Numbered from the stretch's first letter, positions 25,909 through 36,982 are shown. The stretch: 64,000 nt of DNA from an uncultured Maribacter sp. (GCF_947495965.1 NZ_CANMBB010000001.1:1-64000); one strand, 5' to 3'. Made by a program: numbers and translations. The notes: generated from the sequence alone by a model not told the origin.

Positions 25909-26601
25909 ATGATTACTAAATCTCATATTATTATTAATGGTCATAAACATGTAGCTTACCAAAGTAATGTTTTGCCAAAAGAAGAACTTATTAAACAAAG
26001 TAAAGATTTCTATTCACTTTTAGACAAAAGAAGATCGGTTAGGGAATATTCTGATTCTCCTGTTCCTAAAGAAGTAATTGAAACGTTAATTAAAACAGCT
26101 TCTACTGCTCCTTCTGGAGCTCATAAACAACCATGGACCTTTTGTGCTGTAGCAAACCCTAATTTAAAAACTAAGATTAGAGAAGCCGCAGAAATTGAAG
26201 AGAAAGAAAGTTACGAAAGTAGAATGAGTGACCGTTGGAAAAAAGATTTAGAACCTCTTGGAACTAATATGCACAAGCCCTTTTTAGAAAAAGCACCTTG
26301 GCTAATTATAGCATTTAAAAAAGTACATGATATTAGCGATAATGGAGAAAAAATAAATAATTATTATGTAAATGAATCTGTTGGTATTGCATGCGGTATG
26401 TTAATTACAGCCATTCATAATGCCGGTTTGGTTACATTAACACATACTCCTAGTCCTATGAATTTTTTAGCCAAACTTTTAAACCGACCAAGTAATGAAA
26501 GAGCTTTTTTATTATTACCTGTAGGGTATCCAAAAGAACCTACTTATGTTCCAAATATTGAAAGAAAACCTTTAGACAAAATAGCTGAGTTTTACGAATA
26601 A
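25909..26601 (+). CDS. Iodotyrosine deiodinase-like nitroreductase
   Basis: The 230-residue flavoprotein has the nitroreductase fold (RRSVREYSDSPVP, STAPSGAHKQPWTF). It is closest in layout to iodotyrosine deiodinase: EEKESYESRMSDRWKKDL and TNMHKPFL, then NNYYVNESVGIACGMLITAI, AGLVTLTHTPSP and LLPVGYPKEPTYVP. The three substrate-contacting residues of human IYD (Glu157, Tyr161, Lys182) correspond to Glu98, Tyr102 and Lys123, at the same spacing. It probably removes halogen from halogenated tyrosine using FMN. It ends near a bidirectional terminator. Confidence 0.85.
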   Translation: MITKSHIIINGHKHVAYQSNVLPKEELIKQSKDFYSLLDKRRSVREYSDSPVPKEVIETLIKTASTAPSGAHKQPWTFCAVANPNLKTKIREAAEIEEKESYESRMSDRWKKDLEPLGTNMHKPFLEKAPWLIIAFKKVHDISDNGEKINNYYVNESVGIACGMLITAIHNAGLVTLTHTPSPMNFLAKLLNRPSNERAFLLLPVGYPKEPTYVPNIERKPLDKIAEFYE

Positions 26602-26637
26602 AAATAGGGCTCTAATATAGAGCCCTATTTTTTATTT
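26602..26637. terminator. Bidirectional intrinsic terminator
   Basis: AAATAGGGCTCTA and TAGAGCCCTATTT form a 13-bp stem flanked by A and T runs, so it can end transcription from both the nitroreductase gene and the convergent ctlX gene. Confidence 0.85.
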
Positions 26638-26649
26638 ATATCATTTGTT

Positions 26650-27588
26650 TTAATCTAACTCTTGCGGTAAAAACACCTCTGCCATCATACATCTAGCACT
26701 TCCTCCCCCACATGTTTCTATTGTTTCTAATGAACTGTGAAGGATTTCACAATACTTTTCTATACTTTTTATTTGTGCACTATTTAAAGAGTTATAAGCA
26801 GCAGAACTCATCACTAAATACCTTTTATTATCTGCACCTAAAACTTGAAGCATATTACCCGCAAAATGATGTATTTGTTCTTCTGAAATTGCAATTACTT
26901 CTTTCCCATTTTCTTTTAAATGTTTAACAACATTTTTACGCTCTTTTTTATCATCAATAGCGTCTAAACAAATAACAGAAAAGTTCTCTGCTAAACACAT
27001 CATTACATTTGTGTGGTATATAAGCATACGTTTATCTCCTACAGATTGATAGGCGCTAAAAATAACTGGCAAATAGTCAAAATCTTCACAAAACTCAATA
27101 ATAAGTTCTTCATTTGCTCTATCAGACAAAGCGCAATATGCTTTTTTATTAACACGATCTAAAAGTAAACTACCTGTACCTTCTAAAAATAGATTGTCTT
27201 CTTCTGCCGAAGTATAATCCATCAAGTTTTCTATAATAAACCCTTTTTCCTCTAAAGTGGTTAAAATATCCTCTCTTCTTTCATTTCGTCTATTTTCTGC
27301 AAACATAGGGTACAAACCTACTGTACCATTAGAGTGAAAAGAAATCCAATTGTTAGGAAAAATAGAATCTGGAGTATCTGGAGTTTTTGTATCCTCTATA
27401 ACTACAACATTTACCCCTTTAGCTCTTAAAACTTCTACAAAAGCATCAAACTCCTTTTGAGCATTTTTAATAACAGTTTTCTCATCAAGATTTATATCTT
27501 CTTGAAAGTAATTATTCACCGCTGTCTGTTCGTTCTTACGAAAGTTAACTGGGCGAATCATTAAAATTGTATTTGATATTTGCATCAT
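26650..27588 (-). CDS. ctlX: Citrulline utilization hydrolase CtlX-type
   Basis: The 312-residue protein belongs to the guanidine-modifying (pentein) superfamily in its CtlX form: MIRPVNFRKNEQT, PDSIFPNNWISFH, NLFLEGTGSLLLDR, YHTNVMMCLAEN with the catalytic His, and CGGGSARCMMAEVF with the catalytic Cys. The protein lies directly downstream of a DDAH-like gene, the stop of one touching the start of the other, so the two form an operon. Function by homology is hydrolysis or deimination of a guanidino or ureido amino acid; the exact substrate is not proved. Confidence 0.85.
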   Translation of the reverse strand: MMQISNTILMIRPVNFRKNEQTAVNNYFQEDINLDEKTVIKNAQKEFDAFVEVLRAKGVNVVVIEDTKTPDTPDSIFPNNWISFHSNGTVGLYPMFAENRRNERREDILTTLEEKGFIIENLMDYTSAEEDNLFLEGTGSLLLDRVNKKAYCALSDRANEELIIEFCEDFDYLPVIFSAYQSVGDKRMLIYHTNVMMCLAENFSVICLDAIDDKKERKNVVKHLKENGKEVIAISEEQIHHFAGNMLQVLGADNKRYLVMSSAAYNSLNSAQIKSIEKYCEILHSSLETIETCGGGSARCMMAEVFLPQELD

Positions 27589-28500
27589 TTATTCTCGTAT
27601 TAATGGTAATGTACTACAACGTAACAAGCCTTCTTGTTTAGAAATTTCGGAATACGCTATTTCTTCTACTATAAAACCTTGTTTTTTTAACCAATTATTT
27701 AATCTTATGAAACTTTTTTCTGAAACTATAACTTCTGGTGATATAGAAAAAACATTACTAAACATTTGATACATTTCATCTGCAGTAATTTCAAAAATAT
27801 TTTCTTCCCCAAAAAAATCTACCAACCATTGGTACTCTTCTTCTACTAAAAATCCGTTCTTATGCAAAATAGCTTTCCCGTTACCAATTGGCTGAAAACA
27901 ACAATCTAAATGTAATGCATTTTCTTTAGCATTTTTAGATTTTCGTAACTCAAAAGATTTTATAGTTTTCTCTGGAAATTGTTTTGTAATAAAATCTACA
28001 GCAGCTTTGTTTGTTCTAGCTGTAATATGTTCTGAATAATCTTCTGCAGTGTAGGTGCCAATAAAAATATAATCTTTCCATGGCATTACATCACCACCCT
28101 CTACGTGTACTTCCTCTGGTGGTCTAATAATACTCTCTTCTGGTATTTTATCTAATACATGTAGTATTGCATCAATTTCTTTTTCCCTATCTGGTAAAAT
28201 ATTTGCTAAAATTAATTTGCTCCCTATAACAAATGCTATATCTCTAGAAAAAATTTGATTACAATCCTTTAGAACTTCAGGTCTATATACTGTAACATTA
28301 TGCTTTTTAAAAACAGCTGCAAAGCCCTCCATTTCTAGAACCATATCTTTTTCTATAGGATATGTTCCTGCTAAAATATGCTCTAATGATTTAGGGTCAT
28401 AAGCCTCTTCAGGTTTTGGAGTAGGGCCACAACTTTCCGCAGTACCTAGTACTACTGCCTTTAAAACAGATGTTTCATCTGTAACATTTAAATGTAACAT
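27589..28500 (-). CDS. Amidinotransferase / dimethylarginine dimethylaminohydrolase-like protein
   Basis: The protein starts best at the internal Met (MLHLNVTDE; a further six codons upstream are possible). It has pentein motifs: RDIAFVIGSKLILANI, VHVEGGDVMPW with the Glu-Gly-Gly-Asp cluster, LHLDCCFQPI with the catalytic His and LLRCSTLPL with the catalytic Cys at the C-terminus. This matches arginine deiminase/DDAH/amidinotransferase enzymes. It is upstream of ctlX in the same operon and downstream of the gltA terminator. Confidence 0.8.
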   Translation of the reverse strand: MLHLNVTDETSVLKAVVLGTAESCGPTPKPEEAYDPKSLEHILAGTYPIEKDMVLEMEGFAAVFKKHNVTVYRPEVLKDCNQIFSRDIAFVIGSKLILANILPDREKEIDAILHVLDKIPEESIIRPPEEVHVEGGDVMPWKDYIFIGTYTAEDYSEHITARTNKAAVDFITKQFPEKTIKSFELRKSKNAKENALHLDCCFQPIGNGKAILHKNGFLVEEEYQWLVDFFGEENIFEITADEMYQMFSNVFSISPEVIVSEKSFIRLNNWLKKQGFIVEEIAYSEISKQEGLLRCSTLPLIRE

Positions 28501-28540
28501 ATAAAAAATTTGAAACAAATATAGAATTACTTTTTTACTA

Positions 28541-28575
28541 AAAAAAAGCCCTTTTTTAAAAAAAGGGCTTTAAAA
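28541..28575 (-). terminator. Intrinsic terminator after gltA
   Basis: AAAGCCCTTTTTT and AAAAAAAGGGCTTT pair as a hairpin with an A-rich/T-rich surround. It lies just downstream of the citrate synthase stop on the minus strand. Confidence 0.75.
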
Positions 28576-28594
28576 TATTAAAAAAATAATAATC

Positions 28595-29884
28595 TTATTT
28601 TCTGTCGTCAAGTTTTTTAAATGGCCTAAGATTTTCTCCGGTATAAATTTGTCTTGGTCTACCAATTGGCTCTCCATTTAAACGCATTTCTCTCCACTGA
28701 GCAATCCATCCTGGCAATCTCCCTAAAGCAAACATTACAGTAAACATTTCTGTAGGAATTCCTAGCGCTCTGTATATAATACCAGAATAAAAATCTACAT
28801 TAGGATACAACTTTCTATCTACAAAATAAGGGTCTTCTAATGCTTCTTTTTCTAATCCTTTAGCAATTTCTAGAATTGGATCATTAATACCCAAATCTGC
28901 AAGAACTTCATCTGCTGCAACTTTAATTATCTTAGCTCTTGGATCAAAGTTTTTATACACTCTATGTCCAAAGCCCATTAATCTAAATGGATCACTTTTA
29001 TCTTTAGCTTTTGCCATATACTTTTTAGTATCTCCCCCATCTGCCTCTATTGCTTCTAACATTTCTAAAACAGCTTGGTTAGCACCTCCATGTAAAGGTC
29101 CCCATAAAGCAGAAATACCTGCTGATAAAGAAGCAAATAATCCAGCATGTGACGAACCTACAATACGCACAGTAGATGTTGAACAATTTTGCTCATGGTC
29201 TGCATGTAATATTAATAGTTTATCTAATGCGTCAATTATAATAGGATTCTTTACATAATCTTGTGTAGGTTTTTTAAACATCATTTTATGTATATTCTCT
29301 ACATAACCTAATGCATCATCTCCATAATCAAGAGGTAATCCTTTTTTCTTGCGCATTGTCCAAGCAACTAAAACTGGGAACTTTGCTAATATTCTAACAA
29401 TGGCATGATACATTTCCTTTTCTGAGGTAACATTTACAGAGCTAGGGTTAAATGCAATTAGCGCACTTGTTAAAGAGGATAATACCCCCATTGGATGTGC
29501 AGATTTTGGAAAACCGTGAAGAATTTTTTTCATCTCTTCATCTATGTGAGACTCTTCTTTTATATCTTCATGAAAATTCTTTAACTGCTCAGAGTTTGGT
29601 AATTCTCCAAAAATTAATAAATAAGCAACTTCCAAAAAATCTGCTTTTTCTGCTAATTCTTCAATAGAGTAACCTCTATACCTTAAAATTCCTTTTTCAC
29701 CATCTAAAAATGTAATGGCACTTTCACAAGAACCTGTATTTTTATATCCTGGATCTATAGTTATTAATCCCTTAGATGCAGAACGCAAGGATTTAATATC
29801 TATAGCTAATTCTTCTTCCGTTCCTTTTATTACAGGAAACTCATATTTTTCTCCGTTATACTCTAAAATTGCTTTATCCGACAT
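28595..29884 (-). CDS. gltA: Citrate synthase
   Basis: The 429-residue protein is a full-length type II (hexameric-type) citrate synthase: GDEKGILRYRGYSIEELAEK-like GEKGILRYRGYSI near the N-terminus, LHADHEQNCSTSTVRIVGSS with the first His, GPLHGGANQAVLEML with the second His, and GFGHRVYKNFDPRA with the third active-site segment. It condenses oxaloacetate and acetyl-CoA in the TCA cycle. It stands alone with its own terminator. A CAAAACTA motif (reverse TAGTTTTG) at 29958-29965 may be its -7 promoter box, but without a well-spaced -33 box. Confidence 0.97.
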   Translation of the reverse strand: MSDKAILEYNGEKYEFPVIKGTEEELAIDIKSLRSASKGLITIDPGYKNTGSCESAITFLDGEKGILRYRGYSIEELAEKADFLEVAYLLIFGELPNSEQLKNFHEDIKEESHIDEEMKKILHGFPKSAHPMGVLSSLTSALIAFNPSSVNVTSEKEMYHAIVRILAKFPVLVAWTMRKKKGLPLDYGDDALGYVENIHKMMFKKPTQDYVKNPIIIDALDKLLILHADHEQNCSTSTVRIVGSSHAGLFASLSAGISALWGPLHGGANQAVLEMLEAIEADGGDTKKYMAKAKDKSDPFRLMGFGHRVYKNFDPRAKIIKVAADEVLADLGINDPILEIAKGLEKEALEDPYFVDRKLYPNVDFYSGIIYRALGIPTEMFTVMFALGRLPGWIAQWREMRLNGEPIGRPRQIYTGENLRPFKKLDDRK

Positions 29885-30026
29885 GAATTTATTTACTTAA
29901 TTTTCGTGGTTCGTAAAGCTACAAAAAACCTTGGGTTTTAGCAATATAAAAACGTAACAAAACTAGGCACTATATCGTTTTAGAATTAGTACAAATTAAA
30001 AGAAATTTAAAAATATAGGTGGTTTA

Positions 30027-31568
30027 TTATTGATTTATAGAATAGAGTAATTTATAATACTCATCTACAGATTTCTCCCATGTAAAACGCATTTTTTTTG
30101 CATTATCTTGAATTTTTTTCCACTTTACATTTTCTTTAAAATATGTGTTTAATGCAAGATCAAAAACCGCTAACATATTCTTTATTTTTTCTTCGTAAGT
30201 AGTTCCATCAAAACTAAAACCTGTTTTTAAATGTGATACTGTATCTTTTAAACCTCCTGTATGGTGAACTAAACATGGGTTACCGTTTCTCATAGCTAGC
30301 ATTTGACTTATTCCACAAGGCTCAAACAAACTAGGCATAAAATATAAATTAGATTCTAAATAAATAGCATCTATAACATCTTCAGATTGACCATTTATAA
30401 AAATAAAATTCTCATGCTCATAGCTTATTTTTCTAAAAAGTTCTTCATAATCTGGAGCCCCTGTTCCTAACAAAATAAAAGCTCCGTTTATTTTTTTAAG
30501 CTTTTTTAAAATTTCAACAAACGCATCAGGTGATCTCTTAAAAAAATAGAATTTCTGCTCTGTTAAACGTGCCACACTAGAACAAATAAATTCTGGAGGC
30601 TCTAAAAGGTATTTAGCCATTTTTTCACCGGTATGCGCTAAAAAATCCGCTTTATATTTCTTAGACTCTTCTTGCAGCCATTTAAATATGGCATTAATAG
30701 TAATTAAATATATTTTTCCTTTTTCTGCTGTTCTAATATTTTTGTAATTAGAACCATTAAGAATTCCTATTAGTCTACCTTCATTATCTGCTTTTTTTAA
30801 ATCTTCTTCCAAACCTTCCCCACCAATAAACTCCGGAGGGTTACTTGCATTTAAAATATCTTCTTTATACGAAGGAGATACTGTATGTACGGCATCGGCA
30901 AAACGAATGCCCACTGCCATTAAGTTTATACAATCTGAATAGCGATAATCTTTTAAACTTTCTGTATCATAAGGAATATCTGGAAACCAGTTTTTTACGG
31001 AAGAGTAATTATCTTCAAAAGGTCTTATCCCTTGTATAGCAAGATTGTGAATACTATAAACAAACCGAGCTTTTTCTAAAACTCTGTAACCTCCATGAAA
31101 CTTCTTTAAAAACAATAGGAGACTTGTATGCCAATCATGCATATGAACTATATCTATTTTCCCAAATGCTTCATTTTTTATTGCTTCTGCAACTGCCGTA
31201 CAAAATATAAAATATTTAATAGCATCTGTATAAAAAGGCTCTGTGGGATCATTGTGATAAATATGAGCTATATCTCCTGCTTCAATTTCTGGGTGATGGA
31301 TAACATAATAATGAATATTATCAAAATTTTTCTTTGGGTTTACTTCATACAATTCTGCAATGTATGTTGTACTTCTTAAGTTAAAAGTTAATGTTGTTTT
31401 TAGAGTGCCTTCTTGGTGTAATCTACCATAAGAAGGAACAACTACATGGGCTTTATCCCCGCGAGATGCAATTTGACGTGGTACATCTCTGACTACATCA
31501 CCCATCCCGCCAGCTTTACAATTATATAATGCATCATTCTCTGCTGCGACAAAAAGAAAATTATTCAT
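30027..31568 (-). CDS. Glycogen/starch synthase (GT5)
   Basis: The 513-residue protein has the GT5 layout. The N-terminal ADP-glucose loop reads KAGGMGDVVRDVPRQI (common form K-x-G-G-L-x-D-V), HDWHTSLL and FVYSIHNLAIQG follow, and the C-terminal GT-B half has FICSSVARLTEQKFYF, PSLFEPCGISQM with the key Glu and VHHTGGLKDTV. It transfers glucose from a nucleotide sugar to an alpha-glucan. No glgB, glgC or glgP is near, which is unusual. It lies between enolase and citrate synthase, all on the minus strand. Confidence 0.85.
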   Translation of the reverse strand: MNNFLFVAAENDALYNCKAGGMGDVVRDVPRQIASRGDKAHVVVPSYGRLHQEGTLKTTLTFNLRSTTYIAELYEVNPKKNFDNIHYYVIHHPEIEAGDIAHIYHNDPTEPFYTDAIKYFIFCTAVAEAIKNEAFGKIDIVHMHDWHTSLLLFLKKFHGGYRVLEKARFVYSIHNLAIQGIRPFEDNYSSVKNWFPDIPYDTESLKDYRYSDCINLMAVGIRFADAVHTVSPSYKEDILNASNPPEFIGGEGLEEDLKKADNEGRLIGILNGSNYKNIRTAEKGKIYLITINAIFKWLQEESKKYKADFLAHTGEKMAKYLLEPPEFICSSVARLTEQKFYFFKRSPDAFVEILKKLKKINGAFILLGTGAPDYEELFRKISYEHENFIFINGQSEDVIDAIYLESNLYFMPSLFEPCGISQMLAMRNGNPCLVHHTGGLKDTVSHLKTGFSFDGTTYEEKIKNMLAVFDLALNTYFKENVKWKKIQDNAKKMRFTWEKSVDEYYKLLYSINQ

Positions 31569-31632
31569 AGTATTATTAAAAAAAGGTTACAAAAAATGAT
31601 ATATAAAAGATAGACAATCTTATGAAGGCTAC

Positions 31633-31675
31633 CAAAAAAAAAGTCTCTCTAAAACATTAGAGAGACTTTTTTTTA
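31633..31675 (-). terminator. Intrinsic terminator after enolase gene
   Basis: AAGTCTCTCTAA and TTAGAGAGACTT form a stem flanked by A9 and T8 runs, so it can work in the minus direction of eno. Confidence 0.85.
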
Positions 31676-31691
31676 AAGTAGCATATTAAAA

Positions 31692-32993
<1,302 letters not shown>

Positions 32994-33124
32994 TTATTAT
33001 TTATGGTTATTTTACTTTATATCTTTCAAAATACAAAGATACAAAACCCTATTTTTTATGGTTTATTTTAATGCTGATTTTAGTCAAAAAATAACGATTA
33101 TTTAAACTATATATCTCTTATTTG

Positions 33125-34228
33125 TTATTTCTTAATCATTTCAAAGAAATCATCAAAAAGGTAGTCAGAATCATGAGGTCCTGGACTAGCTTCTGGATGA
33201 TATTGCACAGAAAAAACTTGCTTGTTTTTTATTCTAATTCCAGCAACCGTTTTATCATTTAAATGTTCATGCGTAATTTCTAAATTACTGTTTGCCTCTG
33301 TCTCTTCTCTATTAATAGCAAAACCATGATTTTGAGACGTTATTTCTCCTTTACCAGTAACAAGATTTAAAACTGGATGATTAATACCCCTATGACCATT
33401 ATGCATTTTGTAAGTAGAAACTCCATTTGCAAGTGCAATTACTTGATGTCCTAAACATATCCCAAATAAAGGTTTACCACTATCTATTAATCCTTTAGCA
33501 GTTTCAATTGCTTCTACTAATGGTTCTGGATCACCAGGTCCGTTAGAAATAAAATAACCATCTGGATCCCATGAAGCCATATCAGAAAAACTAGTATTGT
33601 ATGGGAATACTTTTATATAAGCATCTCTCTTTGCTAAATTTCTGAGTATATTTTTTTTAATTCCAATATCTAAAGCCGATATTTTATACTTAGCATTCTC
33701 ATCCCCGTAAAAGTAAGGTTCCTTAGTAGATACTTTAGAAGAAAGCTCAAGACCTTTCATACTAGGTTGTTTTGCTAACTGCTCTTTTATAGGCTCTAAA
33801 TTATTAACCTCAGTAGTAATTACAGCATTCATAGCACCATTATCTCTAATATAACTAACTAATGCTCTTGTATCAACATCAGATATTGCAAAAAGATTAC
33901 TATCTCCTAAAAATTCTTCTAAACTTTTATCCGCAAGGTCTCTAGAATATTCATAACTAAAATTTTTACATATTAGTCCAGATATTTTAACAGAATCAGA
34001 TTCTATTTCATCTTTATTTGTCCCATAATTTCCAATATGAGCATTTGTAGTTACCATTAGTTGCCCAAAATACGAAGGGTCTGTAAATATTTCTTGATAA
34101 CCAGTCATTCCAGTATTAAAACAAACTTCTCCAAAAGAAGTTCCTTCTAAATTTCCTACAGATTTCCCGTGAAAAATGGTACCATCTGCTAATAATACAA
34201 TTGCTTTTTTCTTAGTTTGGTATTTCAT
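33125..34228 (-). CDS. carA: Carbamoyl-phosphate synthase small subunit
   Basis: The 367-residue protein has the CarA N-terminal domain (LADGTIFHGKSVG, GEVCFNTGMTGYQEIFTDPSY) and a class I glutamine amidotransferase domain (SNGPGDPEPL, PLFGICLGHQ with the nucleophile Cys, YHPEASPGPHD with His-Glu). It supplies ammonia to CarB for arginine and pyrimidine synthesis. carB is not adjacent. It follows the ribosomal cluster terminator and precedes eno. Confidence 0.97.
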   Translation of the reverse strand: MKYQTKKKAIVLLADGTIFHGKSVGNLEGTSFGEVCFNTGMTGYQEIFTDPSYFGQLMVTTNAHIGNYGTNKDEIESDSVKISGLICKNFSYEYSRDLADKSLEEFLGDSNLFAISDVDTRALVSYIRDNGAMNAVITTEVNNLEPIKEQLAKQPSMKGLELSSKVSTKEPYFYGDENAKYKISALDIGIKKNILRNLAKRDAYIKVFPYNTSFSDMASWDPDGYFISNGPGDPEPLVEAIETAKGLIDSGKPLFGICLGHQVIALANGVSTYKMHNGHRGINHPVLNLVTGKGEITSQNHGFAINREETEANSNLEITHEHLNDKTVAGIRIKNKQVFSVQYHPEASPGPHDSDYLFDDFFEMIKK

Positions 34229-34267
34229 AAACTTAAATATGAATTTTAATATAATATAAAAACATAA

Positions 34268-34301
34268 AAAAAAGGATAAGTTATAAATAACTTATCCTTT
34301 C
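34268..34301 (-). terminator. Intrinsic terminator of the ribosomal protein cluster
   Basis: AAAGGATAAGTTAT and ATAACTTATCCTTT form a 14-bp perfect stem around a 2-nt loop with T-rich ends, just downstream of rplQ on the minus strand. Confidence 0.85.
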
Positions 34302-34325
34302 ATAAAAAATATTTCTTTTAACATA

Positions 34326-34823
34326 CTACTCTTCTGAATCGTCTGTTTTAGTTTCAGCTACAGCAACAGGAGGAGTATCAACTTTTTTGTTTCTACCTCT
34401 TCTTGTAGACTTTTTCTTAGCAGGTTTACCAGCATTATATAGTTCGTTAAAATCTACTAACTCTATCATTGCCATATCTGCATTATCTCCTAAACGATTT
34501 CCTAGTTTAATAATTCTAGTATAACCACCCGGTCTTTCTCCAACTTTCTCAGAAACCTCACTGAACAAAGCAGAAACAGCATACTTGTCTCTTAAATTCT
34601 TAAAAACAATACGTCTGTTATGTGTTCCTTTATCTGCAGTTTTATTATTTTCTGCTTTTGCTTTAGTAATTAAAGGCTCTACAAATTGCTTTAAAGCTTT
34701 TGCTTTAGCTACTGTAGTATTAATTCTCTTGTGTTCAATTAAGGAACAAGCCATATTTGCCAACATTGCTTTTCTGTGGGCAGCTTTTCTTCCTAAATGA
34801 TTAACTTTTTTACCGTGTCTCAT
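34326..34823 (-). CDS. rplQ: 50S ribosomal protein L17
   Basis: The 165-residue protein has the L17 core ([20 protein letters not shown], then [20 protein letters not shown] and [20 protein letters not shown]). A C-terminal tail of about 40 residues, basic then acidic ([21 protein letters not shown]), extends beyond the 120 to 130 residues of many L17 proteins; such tails are seen in other Bacteroidota. Last gene of the cluster, after rpoA. Confidence 0.97.
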   Translation of the reverse strand: MRHGKKVNHLGRKAAHRKAMLANMACSLIEHKRINTTVAKAKALKQFVEPLITKAKAENNKTADKGTHNRRIVFKNLRDKYAVSALFSEVSEKVGERPGGYTRIIKLGNRLGDNADMAMIELVDFNELYNAGKPAKKKSTRRGRNKKVDTPPVAVAETKTDDSEE

Positions 34824-34877
34824 TATTTATTCTATTTTCTTCCTTATCAGAGCTTTTCTCTTCTAACAGAAGTAAAA

Positions 34878-35870
34878 TTAATCTTTATCTAATTTGTATT
34901 TTGATAAATCCATACCAAAACTTAATCCTTTGTTGATAACCAACTCTTCTAATTCCGTTAAAGACTTTTTACCAAAGTTTCTAAACTTCATTAAATCATT
35001 TTTATTAAAAGAAACTAAATCTCCTAATGTATCAACTTCTGCAGCTTTTAAACAATTTAGTGCTCTTACAGATAAATCCATATCCACTAATTTTGTTTTT
35101 AGTAACTGACGCATATGTAAGGATTCCTCATCATATGTTTCTGTTTGTGCAATCTCATCAGCTTCTAAAGTTATTCTCTCATCAGAAAATAACATAAAGT
35201 GATGTATTAAAACTTTAGCACCTTCTGTTAAAGCATCTTTTGGATGAATAGAACCATCTGTAACGATTTCAAAAACTAATTTCTCGTAATCTGTTTTCTG
35301 TTCTACTCTAAAGTTTTCAATACTATATTTTACATTTTTTATTGGTGTAAATATAGAGTCAATAGCAATAGTACCTAAAGCTACTCCAGATTTTTTGTTT
35401 TCTTCAGCTGGTACATATCCTCTACCCTTGTCTATTGTAATTTCCATATTAATGCTAACTTTAGCATCCATATTACAAATTACTAAGTCTGGATTAAGAA
35501 CTTGGTAACCAGAAATAAACTTTTGAAAATCTCCAGCAGTTAATTGATCTTTACCACTTACAGATATAGATACAACTTCTGCCTCAGAATCTTCAATTTG
35601 CTTTTTAAAACGTACTTGTTTTAAATTTAATATAATCTCGGTAACATCTTCTACAACTCCCGGTATAACCGAAAATTCATGCTCTACCTTATCAATTCTA
35701 ACAGAAGTAATAGCATGACCTTCTAATGAAGAAAGTAATACCCTTCTTAATGCGTTCCCAACCGTTAATCCATAACCTGGTTCTAAAGGGCGAAATTCAA
35801 ATTTGCCTTCAAAATCAGAGGAATCGATCATTATTACTTTATCGGGTTTCTGAAAATTAAATAATGCCAT
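34878..35870 (-). CDS. rpoA: RNA polymerase alpha subunit
   Basis: The 330-residue protein has the alpha N-terminal assembly domain ([25 protein letters not shown]), the VNPDLVICN-like strand, and the C-terminal domain ([41 protein letters not shown]) that contacts UP elements and activators. Full length. It sits between rpsD and rplQ, as in most bacteria. Confidence 0.98.
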   Translation of the reverse strand: MALFNFQKPDKVIMIDSSDFEGKFEFRPLEPGYGLTVGNALRRVLLSSLEGHAITSVRIDKVEHEFSVIPGVVEDVTEIILNLKQVRFKKQIEDSEAEVVSISVSGKDQLTAGDFQKFISGYQVLNPDLVICNMDAKVSINMEITIDKGRGYVPAEENKKSGVALGTIAIDSIFTPIKNVKYSIENFRVEQKTDYEKLVFEIVTDGSIHPKDALTEGAKVLIHHFMLFSDERITLEADEIAQTETYDEESLHMRQLLKTKLVDMDLSVRALNCLKAAEVDTLGDLVSFNKNDLMKFRNFGKKSLTELEELVINKGLSFGMDLSKYKLDKD

Positions 35871-35886
35871 ATTCGATTGGTGTTGT

Positions 35887-36492
35887 TTATTTAGAGTATA
35901 ACTCGACTATTAATTGTTCTTTGATATTCTCTGGAATTTGCATTCTTTCTGGAACAGAAACAAAAGTTCCTTGTTTAGTTTCAGAATTCCATGTCATCCA
36001 TTCGTATACATTATTGTTTGATGATAATGCATCTTGAATTGTTTGTAAAGATTTAGATTTTTCTCTTACACCAACAACATCACCAGCTTTTAAAGAATAA
36101 GAAGGTATGTTTACCAACTCACCGTTTACTGTAATATGTCTGTGTGATACTAACTGTCTAGCTCCTCTTCTAGAGTTAGAGATACCCATTCTAAAAACTA
36201 CGTTATCTAATCTAGATTCACATAATTGAAGTAAAACTTCACCGGTAACTCCTTTACTACTATTTGCTTTTGCAAATATACCTCTAAATTGACGCTCTAA
36301 TATACCATAAGTATATTTTGCTTTTTGCTTTTCCATTAACTGGACAGCGTATTCAGATTTTTTTCCACGACGACGGTTATTTCCGTGTTGTCCTGGAGGG
36401 TAATTTTTCTTTTCAAAAGACTTATCGTCTCCAAAAATCGCTTCTCCAAACTTACGAGCGATTTTACTTTTTGGTCCTGTATATCTTGCCAT
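35887..36492 (-). CDS. rpsD: 30S ribosomal protein S4
   Basis: The 201-residue protein starts [20 protein letters not shown] and carries the S4 RNA-binding domain ([30 protein letters not shown]). It lacks zinc-binding cysteines in the N-terminus, so it is the zinc-free form. It organises the 5' domain of 16S rRNA and, in other bacteria, also represses its own operon. Confidence 0.98.
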   Translation of the reverse strand: MARYTGPKSKIARKFGEAIFGDDKSFEKKNYPPGQHGNNRRRGKKSEYAVQLMEKQKAKYTYGILERQFRGIFAKANSSKGVTGEVLLQLCESRLDNVVFRMGISNSRRGARQLVSHRHITVNGELVNIPSYSLKAGDVVGVREKSKSLQTIQDALSSNNNVYEWMTWNSETKQGTFVSVPERMQIPENIKEQLIVELYSK

Positions 36493-36577
36493 TTTCTAAA
36501 AATTTGAAAGTGTGATTATGAATTAAGGCTTATCCTTCGATAATCGTAACTACACTCTCTATGAAATAATAAATTAA

Positions 36578-36970
36578 TTAAACTCTTCTTCTTTTTGGAG
36601 GTCTACACCCATTATGTGGCATTGGAGTAACATCAATAATTTCTGTTACTTCTATACCTGCATTATGAATAGAACGAATAGCAGATTCTCTACCATTTCC
36701 AGGTCCTTTTACATAAACCTTCACTTTTCTTAAACCTGCTTCATGAGCAACTTTAGAACAATCCTCTGCAGCTACTTGAGCAGCATAAGGAGTATTCTTT
36801 TTTGAACCTCTAAAACCAAGCTTACCCGCAGACGACCAAGATATAACATCTCCTTTTTTATTTGTCAACGAAATAATGATATTGTTAAAAGAAGCAGTAA
36901 CGTGAGCTTCACCCACAGACTCTACTATAACTTTACGTTTTTTAGTAGATTTAGCATTTGCTTTTGCCAT
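36578..36970 (-). CDS. rpsK: 30S ribosomal protein S11
   Basis: The 130-residue protein has the S11 core ([63 protein letters not shown]). The last segment lies in the mRNA exit cleft. It is in the alpha-operon order rpsM-rpsK-rpsD-rpoA-rplQ. Confidence 0.98.
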   Translation of the reverse strand: MAKANAKSTKKRKVIVESVGEAHVTASFNNIIISLTNKKGDVISWSSAGKLGFRGSKKNTPYAAQVAAEDCSKVAHEAGLRKVKVYVKGPGNGRESAIRSIHNAGIEVTEIIDVTPMPHNGCRPPKRRRV

Positions 36971-36982
36971 AATACCTAATTA

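Noticed and set aside
29958-29995. CAAAACTA plus CAAA as a gltA promoter
   Set aside because: The spacing of 26 nt between the two boxes is outside the usual 17 to 23.
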